Positions 1-6,623 of a stretch of 8,202 bases of DNA are shown here, in pieces. Made by a program: the position numbers and the translations under genes. A model generated the notes under the pieces. That model was not told the DNA's origin. It ran no database searches and saw only the letters and a program-made list of their open reading frames with translations. The DNA is from Flemingiibacterium sp045649205 (GTDB lineage Bacteria; Bacillota; Clostridia; Oscillospirales; CAG-272): contig JAZRPJ010000195.1 in the NCBI GenBank assembly GCA_045649205.1, positions 1 to 8,202 of the forward strand. Direction: 5' to 3'. Every line of letters begins with the position of its first letter. Position 1 is the first letter of the stretch.

Positions 1-126
1 GTTACGGGCGGCTCGGTGGTTACGGGCGGCTCGGTGGTTACGGGCGGCTCGGTAGTCACGGGCGGTGCGGTGGTTACCGGCGGTGCAGTAGTGACAGGAG
101 GCTTGGTGGTCACCGGAGGCTTGGTT
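1..126 (-). repeat. 18-bp in-frame tandem repeat encoding TEPPVT-type units
   Basis: Seven consecutive 18-base units at 1-18, 19-36, 37-54, 55-72, 73-90, 91-108 and 109-126. On the plus strand the first two are identical (GTTACGGGCGGCTCGGTG) and the third differs only at its last base. Divergence rises toward the gene's 5' end, where Glu in the unit is replaced by Ala and then Lys. The period keeps the reading frame. The array continues past the left edge, so the copy number is unknown. Confidence 0.95.
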
Positions 127-353
127 TCTATGGGATGCGCAGTGGTCACCACGGGAGGATCTGTAGTCACAGCTTCAGTAGATTCTTCGGGCGATGTTGT
201 AAGTATATCCTCAGATACAGTATCGCCGGGGATGGTTTCGTCGCTGTCCGATGGTTTGTAGGGGGTGTTATCGGACGTAAGCGCCATTTTGAAAATAACC
301 GCCAGGGCAACTACGGAAATTATTGCCGCAATCAAGGGGAGTATTGTCTTCAT
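1..353 (-). CDS. Membrane-anchored or secreted protein with Thr-Pro-rich tandem repeat (3' end outside window)
   Basis: Partial gene, at least 117 residues, running off the left edge. It begins MKTILPLIAAIISVVALAVI, a short basic start followed by one hydrophobic segment (about residues 4-21) typical of a signal anchor or signal peptide; no clear signal peptidase site is visible. Residues ~27-65 are polar and rich in S, T, D and E. From ~residue 65 the chain becomes a Pro/Thr linker built on the six-residue unit T-(E/A/K)-P-P-V-T. At least seven 18-bp units are seen, and those nearest the window edge are almost identical. Start chosen at 353: a GGAG motif lies at 366-369, twelve bases away; the in-frame ATG at 365 touches that motif directly and is unlikely. 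It lies 33 bases after the metallo-hydrolase gene, so it may share its transcript. Such linkers usually join an anchor to an extracellular domain in Gram-positive surface proteins; that domain is not in the window and function is unknown. Confidence 0.8.
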   Translation of the reverse strand, partial: MKTILPLIAAIISVVALAVIFKMALTSDNTPYKPSDSDETIPGDTVSEDILTTSPEESTEAVTTDPPVVTTAHPIETKPPVTTKPPVTTAPPVTTAPPVTTEPPVTTEPPVTTEPPV

Positions 354-386
354 TTTTTGATGCATCTCCTTTTTTGTTTGCTGTTT

Positions 387-1166
387 CTACACAAGCCGTG
401 TGGGTGAATCGGGCGCTGCAACCTTTATCTGCAGATCTGCCTCTCCCACTGCGTCAAGGGATGAATGATATGCTAATTCCGGCAGATTGTTGTCCCGGCT
501 TAAGTGGGCAAGCAGCACACGCTTTGTGCCGGCGGCGGCAAGTCTTACGAGAAATCCGGCGGCAGCTTCGTTTGAAAGATGACCGAATTTTCCCAGAATA
601 CGCCGTTTTAACTCATAGGGATAAGCCCCGCAGAGAAGCATATTTTCATCGTGATTTGATTCTAAAATTATATTTTCGATGCCCATAAGAGCGTCGGAAA
701 CCTCATCGGTAATGTGACCCATGTCCGTAGCCACAGCGAGAACATCCTCGCCGTTTCTGTCCGAAATGACATAGCCCACCGATGCGGCACTGTCGTGTGG
801 TGTCGGAAAGGAGGTGACAGTAATATCACCTGCCGCGGCGGTGTACAGAATCGGATGAATGACTGCCGATTCTTTTGTATGCTCCGCCTTTCCCGACAGA
901 TACTGCCTTGCGGAGGGCTCGGTGAAATGTACGGGAATACCGTACTTTTTTGACAGAGTTTCAAGCCCCGAAACATGATCGGCGTGTTCGTGGGTTATAA
1001 AAATACCCTTGATTCTTGTAATATCGGTGTCAAGACTTTTGAGGGAGTCGCAGATCCTTTTGGCACTGATGCCGGCGTCAATTAGAATCTCATCGCCGTC
1101 AAGGCGTATGTAAACGCAGTTGCCCCTGGAGCTTGACGCCAAGGTATAAACAGAAAGCTCACTCAT
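387..1166 (-). CDS. Metallo-beta-lactamase-fold hydrolase of the YycJ/WalJ (COG1235) type
   Basis: A 259-residue cytoplasmic protein of the MBL-fold family that includes Bacillus YycJ/WalJ. Visible motifs in order: SSSRGNC near residues 11-17; the metal-binding H-E-H-A-D-H at 59-64; P-H-D around H124; A-T-D-M-G-H with D148 and H151; the family-typical ESNHDENML at 169-177; GHLSN at 195-199; and A-H-L-S around H221. Together these give a full set of candidate dinuclear-metal ligands, so the enzyme looks intact. Length matches the family (~260). WalJ proteins are linked to cell-wall homeostasis and to DNA-processing nuclease activity; the true substrate here is not readable from the sequence. 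Its ATG overlaps the stop of the upstream membrane-protein gene (ATGA at 1166-1163), which implies translational coupling. No WalR/WalK genes are nearby, so the Bacillus context is absent and I give no symbol. Confidence 0.93.
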   Translation of the reverse strand: MSELSVYTLASSSRGNCVYIRLDGDEILIDAGISAKRICDSLKSLDTDITRIKGIFITHEHADHVSGLETLSKKYGIPVHFTEPSARQYLSGKAEHTKESAVIHPILYTAAAGDITVTSFPTPHDSAASVGYVISDRNGEDVLAVATDMGHITDEVSDALMGIENIILESNHDENMLLCGAYPYELKRRILGKFGHLSNEAAAGFLVRLAAAGTKRVLLAHLSRDNNLPELAYHSSLDAVGEADLQIKVAAPDSPTRLV

Positions 1167-1615
1167 TTTCCGGTGCCCGTTATATACTTGAGTGCTCCCG
1201 AAAAGAAGTCGCCGTAAAACAGATAGACCATGTCAAGGAGTATGGTAAATACGATGGGAAGGAGCACGAGCATAAGTGTCCTTGCGATTTTTCTATGGGA
1301 GTTCAGCTTTTCGCAGACTGCCTCGGCATCCTCGGGAGCGACCCCTTCCTCCATAAGCTGCTCATTTGTAACCGGCTTTGTTGAAAACCCACGGTTGAAG
1401 AAGAAAATAAAGCAGACGAGCAGAGCCGCCAGAGCAAAATATACCGTGGTGATAATGGGAAAAGGCAGACCTGCGCCCGCTTCAAGTATATTGACCGTCT
1501 GATACAGGGTAAATGACACAATAGTGGAAAGCAAAATAAGAAGTGCGCGCTTTACCGGAAACTTCTTTTTTTCTGCCGTAGGGGCGACGAGCTTTTTGTG
1601 TTTTTTCTTCGCCAT
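1163..1615 (-). CDS. Small membrane protein, three predicted helices, unknown function
   Basis: A 150-residue integral membrane protein that I do not recognise as a named family. A strongly basic N-terminus (MAKKKHKKLVAPTAEKKK) is followed by three hydrophobic segments at about residues 23-43, 52-73 and 112-134. A polar, acidic loop of ~38 residues lies between the second and third (about 74-111, containing NEQLMEEGVAPEDAEAVCEK). The basic start suggests a cytoplasmic N-terminus, which would place the big loop outside and the C-terminus outside; this topology is inferred. It sits between galK and the WalJ-like gene, joined to both: TAATG one-base overlap at 1615 and ATGA overlap at 1163-1166. 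The tight linkage supports a real, translated gene. Nothing indicates a transporter or enzyme motif. Confidence 0.85.
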   Translation of the reverse strand: MAKKKHKKLVAPTAEKKKFPVKRALLILLSTIVSFTLYQTVNILEAGAGLPFPIITTVYFALAALLVCFIFFFNRGFSTKPVTNEQLMEEGVAPEDAEAVCEKLNSHRKIARTLMLVLLPIVFTILLDMVYLFYGDFFSGALKYITGTGK

Positions 1616-2895
1616 TATTCAACCTTCACAGCACCGTATGGACGAACGCGGAGTACCGTTGCGGCACCGTCGCCGAAAGCGGAGTCCATGACCTGCTTAA
1701 GGGCAGGTATGTCTTCGTTTTTCACAAAGATCTGAATTGTGCCGGCGAATCCGCCGCCATGTACACGCCATGCCGCCTTCTTTCCGGTAAGCGTCATCTG
1801 TGCCAGGCAAAGAGCCAGAGAAAGTCCCTGCTCACGGACATTTTTCACGGTGTATACGTTCTGCAGATATTTAAAGCTGGAGTCGCCGGATGCCAATACA
1901 CCCTCAAAGAAACGATCCAGGTCGCCTACTCTGAGAGCCTCGGTCTGTGCGGCAACACGTTCGTTTTCGTTTTTATAATGGATAGCACGCATAATCGCTC
2001 TGTCGCCGACAAATTCACGCAGAGCCTTGATATTCGAGGTGATCTCCTCCATGGTGACTTCACGGAGCACGGACTTACCGAAATAGGACGCCACCTTTTT
2101 CATTTCTGTTGGAACGGAGGCATAATCGTCGGTGAGGTCGGCGTGATTGCCGCCGGTATTGACGATGCAGAGGCTATATCCCTTTGCGGAGAGGTCGAAG
2201 GGGAGCTTTTCGATTATGGGCTCTTTGGGGTTTTTAAAGTCGATAGCCACAAATCCGCCCACAGCGCAGGCCATCTGGTCCATAAGACCACTGGGCTTGC
2301 CGAAGAATACGTTTTCACTGTACTGGGCAATTTTTGCAATTTCGGTATTTTCAACCTTGCCGTCGCTGTAGAAGTGGCTTAAAATGAGTCCCACCATATC
2401 TTCAAACGCTGCGGAGGAAGAAAGTCCCGAGCCCTTGAAAACGTTGGAGGTGGTGTAGGCATCGAATCCGCCTACCTTGTAGCCGTGCTTGAGAAATCCG
2501 CTGCACATACCGGAAATGATGGATTTTGATGAACCGTAAAGGTTCTCGTCCACAGCCGGGTTTGTGATGTCGACCTCATCCTTCGGGAAGCCCTCGGATT
2601 TGAGGGAGATCTTCATATCCTCTCTCGGAGATGCGGCGGCGATTATGTCAAGATTGATGGATGCCGCAAGGACACGTCCGTAGTTATGGTCTGTGTGGTT
2701 TCCGGAAATCTCACTTCTGCCGGCAACGGAGAAAAGAGATATCTCTCTGTCCTCGCCATAAAGAGCGGCGAACTCACGAACGGTATTTATGTAGCGTGCC
2801 TTCTGGGATTCAATATTTTCAGCGCCGTAAAGCTCTGTGAAAATTTCGGTATACTTGCCGCTTTCAATAGCTGTGATAAGTTCTTTTGCGTTCAT
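1615..2895 (-). CDS. galK: Galactokinase (GHMP kinase family), Clostridia-type variant
   Basis: A 426-residue GHMP kinase expected to phosphorylate galactose at C1 with ATP, the first step of the Leloir pathway, in the cytoplasm. Motifs: N-terminal sugar-binding signature around residues 59-73 (G-R60-S-E-I-S-G-N-H-T-D-H-N-Y-G), GHMP ATP-binding loop GSGLSSSAA at 155-163, catalytic-base region G-L-M-D-Q-M at 203-208 with D206, and C-terminal HGGGFAGT at 379-386. Length fits galactokinases (~390-430). The signature reads GNHTDH where classical enzymes have GEHTDY. Start placed at 2895 because GAAAGGA lies at 2904-2910, eight bases away, and the family homology begins there; the longer reading from 2967 would translate an intergenic palindrome. 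It heads a coupled cluster with the membrane protein and WalJ-like gene. No galT or galE is in the window. An alternative is a related sugar kinase of the same family. Confidence 0.92.
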   Translation of the reverse strand: MNAKELITAIESGKYTEIFTELYGAENIESQKARYINTVREFAALYGEDREISLFSVAGRSEISGNHTDHNYGRVLAASINLDIIAAASPREDMKISLKSEGFPKDEVDITNPAVDENLYGSSKSIISGMCSGFLKHGYKVGGFDAYTTSNVFKGSGLSSSAAFEDMVGLILSHFYSDGKVENTEIAKIAQYSENVFFGKPSGLMDQMACAVGGFVAIDFKNPKEPIIEKLPFDLSAKGYSLCIVNTGGNHADLTDDYASVPTEMKKVASYFGKSVLREVTMEEITSNIKALREFVGDRAIMRAIHYKNENERVAAQTEALRVGDLDRFFEGVLASGDSSFKYLQNVYTVKNVREQGLSLALCLAQMTLTGKKAAWRVHGGGFAGTIQIFVKNEDIPALKQVMDSAFGDGAATVLRVRPYGAVKVE

Positions 2896-2934
2896 GGCTT
2901 TTTTCCTTTCTATGAGGGTTTTGGGGGACGCGCA

Positions 2935-2962
2935 GGGGAACTTTCTTGAAAGAAAGTTCCCC
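2935..2962. repeat. Perfect palindrome, copy 1 of a repeat also found at 8087-8120
   Basis: Arms GGGGAACTTTCTT and AAGAAAGTTCCCC (13 bp, no mismatch) around a two-base centre. A near-identical element lies downstream of the methylglyoxal synthase homologue (26 of 28 bases shared). It sits 39 bases upstream of the galK start and just outside its ribosome binding site. There is no U-tract after it in either direction. Confidence 0.9.
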
Positions 2963-3115
2963 CACACCCCCTCAAAGAACTTTAATTATGGGGGTATGGC
3001 AGAGTGACATCGCGAACAGCGATATCGGGAGCGGAAACTCGCGCCTGCCTCCAGGGGGCCCCTACCCCCGGGTCCCTTCCCATTACAGCGGCTTACTTTT
3101 TTGCCTCGCCCTTTT

Positions 3116-3136
3116 GCAATACCGGTACGGTATTGC
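3116..3136. repeat. Perfect hairpin, 9-bp arms
   Basis: Arms GCAATACCG and CGGTATTGC with loop GTA, lying between cinA and galK. It is part of the repeat-like block 3100-3175, next to a second hairpin CACACC-GCA-GGTGTG at 3151-3165. No T-run follows on either strand. Confidence 0.8.
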
Positions 3137-3202
3137 TGGAGAGCTTGTGGCACACCGCAGGTGTGACGGAGAGGGTCATGTTCCGCCCCGATGCTCGGAG
3201 CG

Positions 3203-4468
3203 TTATTTCGCCCGTTTCGCGGCGGTAAATGCCAAATTTAAAAGATTTGTCGCCGACACCTGACGGATATAGTCACGGGTGGCGGATGCGCCGATGTTCA
3301 GACGGATTACATCCTCATAGGCTTCGGAGGAAACGGCGATATATACCGTGCCTACCGGCTTTTCTTCGCTTCCGCCGTCAGGTCCTGCGATGCCGGTGGC
3401 GGCAATGCCGATGTCACTTGCGAAAAGCTTCCTGACACCCTTCGCCATGGCTTCTGCAACCTCACGGGAAACTGCGCCGTGGGCTTCGAGAACTTCGTGA
3501 GGAACGCCCACGAACTGCTCCTTTATGCGGTTTGCATAGGTGACGATACTGCCGTGGAGCACGGCGGATGCACCGGAAACATCGGTGATTCGCTTGGCGG
3601 TAAGACCGCCGGTGCAGGATTCTGCCGCGGCGACGGTGAGTCCCTTTTTTATAAGCTCACGGACGAGGGCTGTTTCGATAGGATAAGCATCAATGCCGTA
3701 TATATATTCGGAAACCTCGGTGGCTTTTACTTTTTCGATCATGCCGTCACAGAGGGCTTCCGCTTCCTCCTCGGTCTTTGCTGATGCGGTGACACGGAGC
3801 ATGACCTCGCCCTCTTTTGCATAAGGGGCAAGAGTTGGGTTTTCGGAGCTTAGCATAAGCTCACGGAGAACATCCTCAACCTTGGATTCGCCCATGCCGA
3901 GGATGTTTATGTTTTTCGAGAAAAAGATTTTCTCGGAGAATTTCTTAAGATAAGGCTCAACCTGCTCGCGGAACATAGGTTCAAGCTCACGGGGAGGTCC
4001 GGGGAGAAGAATGATGATCTTGCCATTTTCTTCGTCCTCAATGGCAAGTCCGGGAGCAGTGCCGTAGTCATTTTTAAAGACTACCGCGCCCTCGGGCATA
4101 TACGCTTGCTTTTTGTTGTTTTCGGTAATTTCCCGTCCGCGGCTGCGAAAACGGGCGATCATTCGATCAAGGCTCTCCTCGTGGAGATACATTTTCCGTC
4201 CCATGAGGGATGCGGCGGTTTCCTTTGTCAGGTCGTCGTAGGTGGGACCGAGTCCCCCTGTTAGGATTATAAGGTCGCTTCTTGAAAGGGCGAGGGTAAG
4301 GGCTTCGGTTAGCCTTTCCGGATTGTCGCCCACAACAGCCTGATGGTACATATTGATGCCGAGGGCGGCAAGCCGTCTTGCAAGATAGGCGGCATCGGTG
4401 TTGACGATATCGCCGAGAAGCAGCTCTGTGCCAACTGACAGAATTTCGGATTTTTCAATTTTTATCAT
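3203..4468 (-). CDS. cinA: CinA: nicotinamide mononucleotide deamidase / ADP-ribose pyrophosphatase-type protein
   Basis: A 421-residue two-domain CinA. The N-terminal molybdopterin-binding-like (COG1058) domain, about residues 5-175, shows E-I-L-S-V-G-T-E-L-L-L-G at 8-19, GGLGPTYDD at 71-79 and PGPPRE at 156-161. A linker domain follows, then the C-terminal PncC amidase domain from ~263 with AESCTGG at 282-288 (Ser284 being the likely nucleophile) and TGIAGPDGG at 358-366 with the following K-P-V-G-T. In characterised CinA proteins the C-terminal domain deamidates NMN to nicotinate mononucleotide in pyridine-nucleotide salvage, and the N-terminal domain hydrolyses ADP-ribose; the historical competence name does not prove a role in DNA uptake. 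Length is typical (~415). Its ATG overlaps the TraX-like gene stop (ATGA at 4468-4465); the Shine-Dalgarno is weak, so coupling probably matters. No recA or pgsA follows, unlike in many Firmicutes. Confidence 0.95.
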   Translation of the reverse strand: MIKIEKSEILSVGTELLLGDIVNTDAAYLARRLAALGINMYHQAVVGDNPERLTEALTLALSRSDLIILTGGLGPTYDDLTKETAASLMGRKMYLHEESLDRMIARFRSRGREITENNKKQAYMPEGAVVFKNDYGTAPGLAIEDEENGKIIILLPGPPRELEPMFREQVEPYLKKFSEKIFFSKNINILGMGESKVEDVLRELMLSSENPTLAPYAKEGEVMLRVTASAKTEEEAEALCDGMIEKVKATEVSEYIYGIDAYPIETALVRELIKKGLTVAAAESCTGGLTAKRITDVSGASAVLHGSIVTYANRIKEQFVGVPHEVLEAHGAVSREVAEAMAKGVRKLFASDIGIAATGIAGPDGGSEEKPVGTVYIAVSSEAYEDVIRLNIGASATRDYIRQVSATNLLNLAFTAAKRAK

Positions 4469-5157
4469 GATACAACCCTGATAATATTTTCGATTATATA
4501 AATAGCAAAAAGGTGAAGGGGATAGAAAAGATAAAATGCATATTTAAACTTGAATTTTCCCCGTTCGCCGTTGTAGAAGAAGATGGGAATGAGGGCAAAA
4601 AGTGAGTAGATCTGCACACTGCCGGAAGCTCTGCAAAGAAGGAGCAGTCCGAAAGCGAAGGAGATAAATTTAAGCCACTTATCCTTGAAAATAAATGCGA
4701 ACAGTGGGAGCACTGTACCCCAGAAGCCGTAATCGAAGCGGACGCCCACTGCCGGGAAAAGCTTCGCCGATGCTATATAAAGAAGCCCCAAAAGGATAAT
4801 GGGTACGGGGATGAATCTTTTATCCTTCATGGCGAAATCTACGAGGTAGATAAGTCCGATGGACACAGAGAAGGTGAGAAGGATATTAAGCCGGAGTCCG
4901 CCGCCGACGAACATATACGCCGCCTGACAGAAAACTCCGAGGAGGAATACCTCGAGAAAATGCCGCAGTCGGTTTTTGGTATACCGGCAGCCCTCGGCTA
5001 TAAGATAAGCGAAAATGGGCATCGCCAGCCGACCGATGATGCGCATGGGACGGGAATTGTCAAAAAGCTCAAGTCCCACATGGTCGATGAGCATTGTGAC
5101 CATGGCTATGACCTTTAACATATTTGAGGTGAGAAAGCCTTTTTTTAAAAAATTCAT
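4465..5157 (-). CDS. TraX-family integral membrane protein
   Basis: A 230-residue polytopic membrane protein with the hallmarks of the TraX family: L-K-V-I-A-M-V-T-M-L-I-D-H-V-G at 14-28, I-G-R-L-A-M-P-I-F-A-Y-L-I-A-E-G at 41-56, Y-N-G-E-R-G at 195-200 and F-Y-L-F-Y-P-L-H-L at 208-216. About seven to eight hydrophobic segments span residues ~14-32, 41-57, 67-86, 90-109, 115-133, 143-157, 163-195 and 205-228. F-plasmid TraX N-acetylates pilin; chromosomal Firmicutes homologues have no established substrate and resemble membrane acyltransferases, so acyl transfer to a surface molecule is only an inference. No conjugation genes are near, which argues against a transfer role. AAGGA lies seven bases before the ATG. 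The gene overlaps cinA by four bases and follows glyA after an 85-base repeat-bearing gap. Confidence 0.9.
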   Translation of the reverse strand: MNFLKKGFLTSNMLKVIAMVTMLIDHVGLELFDNSRPMRIIGRLAMPIFAYLIAEGCRYTKNRLRHFLEVFLLGVFCQAAYMFVGGGLRLNILLTFSVSIGLIYLVDFAMKDKRFIPVPIILLGLLYIASAKLFPAVGVRFDYGFWGTVLPLFAFIFKDKWLKFISFAFGLLLLCRASGSVQIYSLFALIPIFFYNGERGKFKFKYAFYLFYPLHLFAIYIIENIIRVVS

Positions 5158-5176
5158 GCCACGGTCCTTTCCTCAC

Positions 5177-5225
5177 GGACGGATGTAGGCATCCGTCCCC
5201 ACCAAAGCGGACAGCGATGCCTACA
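5177..5225. repeat. Nested inverted repeat between glyA and the TraX-like gene
   Basis: A perfect hairpin GGACGGATG-TAGG-CATCCGTCC occupies 5177-5198. Part of it, TGTAGGCATC (5184-5193), is also perfectly complementary to GATGCCTACA at 5216-5225. The two pairings use the same bases and exclude each other. There is no T-run after either form. It could be an RNA element or a dispersed repeat; the window alone cannot decide. Confidence 0.8.
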
Positions 5226-5242
5226 CTTGTCTGTCGTTAATA

Positions 5243-6487
5243 TTAGCCCTCGTAAAGGGGATATTTCTTGCAGATCTCGGTAACCTTGGCGCGGACAGCG
5301 TCAGCGGAATTTTCGAAATCGGTAGCGGTGAGCTTTAAGAGATGGGCGATGGTCTTCATGTCATCTTCCTTAAGACCTCTCGAGGTAACCGCAGGAGTAC
5401 CGACGCGGATACCGCTGGTTACGAAAGGAGATTCGGGATCGTTGGGGATGGCGTTCTTGTTTACGGTGATGTAAACCTCGTCGAGGCGATGTTCGAAGTC
5501 CTTACCGGTGATGCCCATGGAGCGGAGATCGAGAAGCATGAGATGATTGTCGGTGCCGCCGGAAACGAGATTGAAGCCTTCAGCGGTAAGTGCCTCTGCG
5601 AGAGCCTTTGCGTTCTTCACGATCTGTGTCTGATATTCCTTGAATTCGGGCTTCAGCGCCTCGCCGAAGCAGATGCCCTTGGATGCGATAACGTGCATGA
5701 GGGGGCCGCCCTGAGTGCCGGGGAATATTGCCTTGTTGATCTGCTTTGCAAGCTCTTCCTTGCAGAGGATAAGACCGCCGCGAGGACCGCGGAGAGTCTT
5801 GTGAGTAGTTGTAGTAACAACATCGGCATAGGGTACAGGGCTGGGATGAAGTCCTGCCGCAACAAGACCTGCGATGTGAGCCATATCTACCATGAGGTAT
5901 GCGCCCACGCTCTTTGCGATCTTTGACATACGCTCGAAGTCGATGATACGGGGATATGCGGAAGCACCGGCAACGATGAGCTTCGGCTTATTTTCTTTTG
6001 CGAGGAATTCGACCTTATCGTAGTCGATCCTGCCGTCGTCCTCAACGCCGTAAGGAACGAAGTTGTAAAGAAGACCGGAGATGTTTACGGGGCTTCCGTG
6101 AGTGAGGTGACCGCCGTGAGCGAGATTCATACCCATAACGGTGTCGCCGGGCTTAATGAGAGCGATGTAAACGGCGGTGTTAGCCTGGGCGCCGGAATGA
6201 GGCTGAACGTTGGCGTGTTCTGCGCCGAAGAGCTTCTTCGCGCGCTCGATGGCAATATTTTCGGCAATATCAACACATTCGCAGCCGCCGTAGTAACGCT
6301 TTGCGGGGTAACCTTCAGCGTACTTGTTGGTGAGGACAGTGCCCATAGCCGCCATAACCGCGGTGGAAACCACGTTTTCAGAAGCGATCAGCTCAAGGCC
6401 TCTCTGCTGACGTGCATATTCCTTTTCAATAGCTTCGCCCATTTCGGGGTCGTAATTTTTGATGAATTCCATGTTTTCTCTGACCAT
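5243..6487 (-). CDS. glyA: Serine hydroxymethyltransferase
   Basis: A 414-residue PLP enzyme that interconverts serine plus tetrahydrofolate with glycine plus 5,10-methylenetetrahydrofolate, the main source of one-carbon units; cytoplasmic dimer or tetramer. Visible signatures: L-I-A-S-E-N-V at 33-39, N-K-Y-A-E-G-Y-P-x-x-R-Y-Y-G-G at 54-68, P-H-S-G-A-Q-A-N at 96-103, D-M-A-H-I-A-G at 201-207, and the PLP-lysine motif TTTTHKTLRGPRGG at 225-238 with Lys230. All expected active-site residues appear present and length is normal (~415). The start at 6487 is set by AAGGAG nine bases upstream; M6 has no comparable site. It is transcribed alone from its own promoter in the divergent region, with a 5' leader of only ~45 bases. 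A 85-base repeat-bearing gap separates it from the TraX-like gene. Confidence 0.98.
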   Translation of the reverse strand: MVRENMEFIKNYDPEMGEAIEKEYARQQRGLELIASENVVSTAVMAAMGTVLTNKYAEGYPAKRYYGGCECVDIAENIAIERAKKLFGAEHANVQPHSGAQANTAVYIALIKPGDTVMGMNLAHGGHLTHGSPVNISGLLYNFVPYGVEDDGRIDYDKVEFLAKENKPKLIVAGASAYPRIIDFERMSKIAKSVGAYLMVDMAHIAGLVAAGLHPSPVPYADVVTTTTHKTLRGPRGGLILCKEELAKQINKAIFPGTQGGPLMHVIASKGICFGEALKPEFKEYQTQIVKNAKALAEALTAEGFNLVSGGTDNHLMLLDLRSMGITGKDFEHRLDEVYITVNKNAIPNDPESPFVTSGIRVGTPAVTSRGLKEDDMKTIAHLLKLTATDFENSADAVRAKVTEICKKYPLYEG

Positions 6488-6537
6488 TTTTTTATACTCC
6501 TTTGGTGATTTTGTTTTTAGAATACATACCTAAATAT

Positions 6538-6566
6538 ATTATACAATAGTTCAGAAAAAATTACAA
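6538..6566 (-). promoter_or_regulatory. Sigma-A-type promoter for glyA
   Basis: On the minus strand, -35 TTGTAA (6566-6561), a 17-base spacer and a perfect -10 TATAAT (6543-6538). The predicted transcript starts near 6531, about 45 bases before the glyA ATG. The leader is too short for a glycine, tetrahydrofolate or SAM riboswitch, and no such fold was seen. Confidence 0.65.
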
Positions 6567-6623
6567 TGAGCATTTTGTAAATAATATTATGCGTAAATAG
6601 GCGTATTTTGTGGCAAAACAGAT

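Larger units (their letters stand above)
2896..3202. repeat. Gene-free stretch made of hairpins and repeat-like modules
   Basis: About 300 bases between cinA and galK with no credible gene. It contains, left to right: the galK ribosome binding site; a 13-bp-arm palindrome (2935-2962); a G/C-homopolymer-rich stretch with 'ccacaccccctcaaag'; a small hairpin ATCGC/GCGAT (3009-3023); runs AGGGGGCCCCT and ACCCCCGGGT (about 3053-3072); a hairpin with 9-bp arms (3116-3136); and a hairpin CACACC/GGTGTG (3151-3165) followed by GACGGAGAGGGTC. The last part resembles a repeat I recall as widespread in Ruminococcaceae-type genomes (flanks GCCTC-CCC and GACGGAGAGGG); that is memory, not proved by this window. 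None of the hairpins is followed by a T-run on either strand, so I do not call terminators. Confidence 0.6.

Noticed and set aside
1..126. CRISPR array
   Set aside because: Units are contiguous, 18 bp, in frame and without spacers: a protein repeat.
16..261. Plus-strand Gly/Val-repeat frame at the left edge
   Set aside because: It is the reverse of the 18-bp array. The minus-strand frame has a proper start, a hydrophobic leader and a Shine-Dalgarno.
1759..2382. Open frame of 207 codons on the plus strand opposite galK
   Set aside because: It is antisense to a well-supported galactokinase, has no ribosome binding site and no recognisable protein features.
2896..2967. Longer galactokinase start at 2967 adding 24 residues
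   Set aside because: The added residues would be translated from the intergenic palindrome, family homology begins at the ATG at 2895, and a good ribosome binding site precedes that ATG.
4465..5157. Conjugative or plasmid-borne region because of TraX
   Set aside because: No relaxase, coupling protein, pilin or replication genes; neighbours are housekeeping genes, and chromosomal TraX homologues are common in Firmicutes.
5342..5926. Open frame of 194 codons on the plus strand opposite glyA
   Set aside because: Shadow of the conserved glyA reading frame; no initiation signal.
6488..6537. Riboswitch in the glyA leader (glycine, tetrahydrofolate or similar)
   Set aside because: The leader from the predicted start is only ~45 bases and shows no stable fold.
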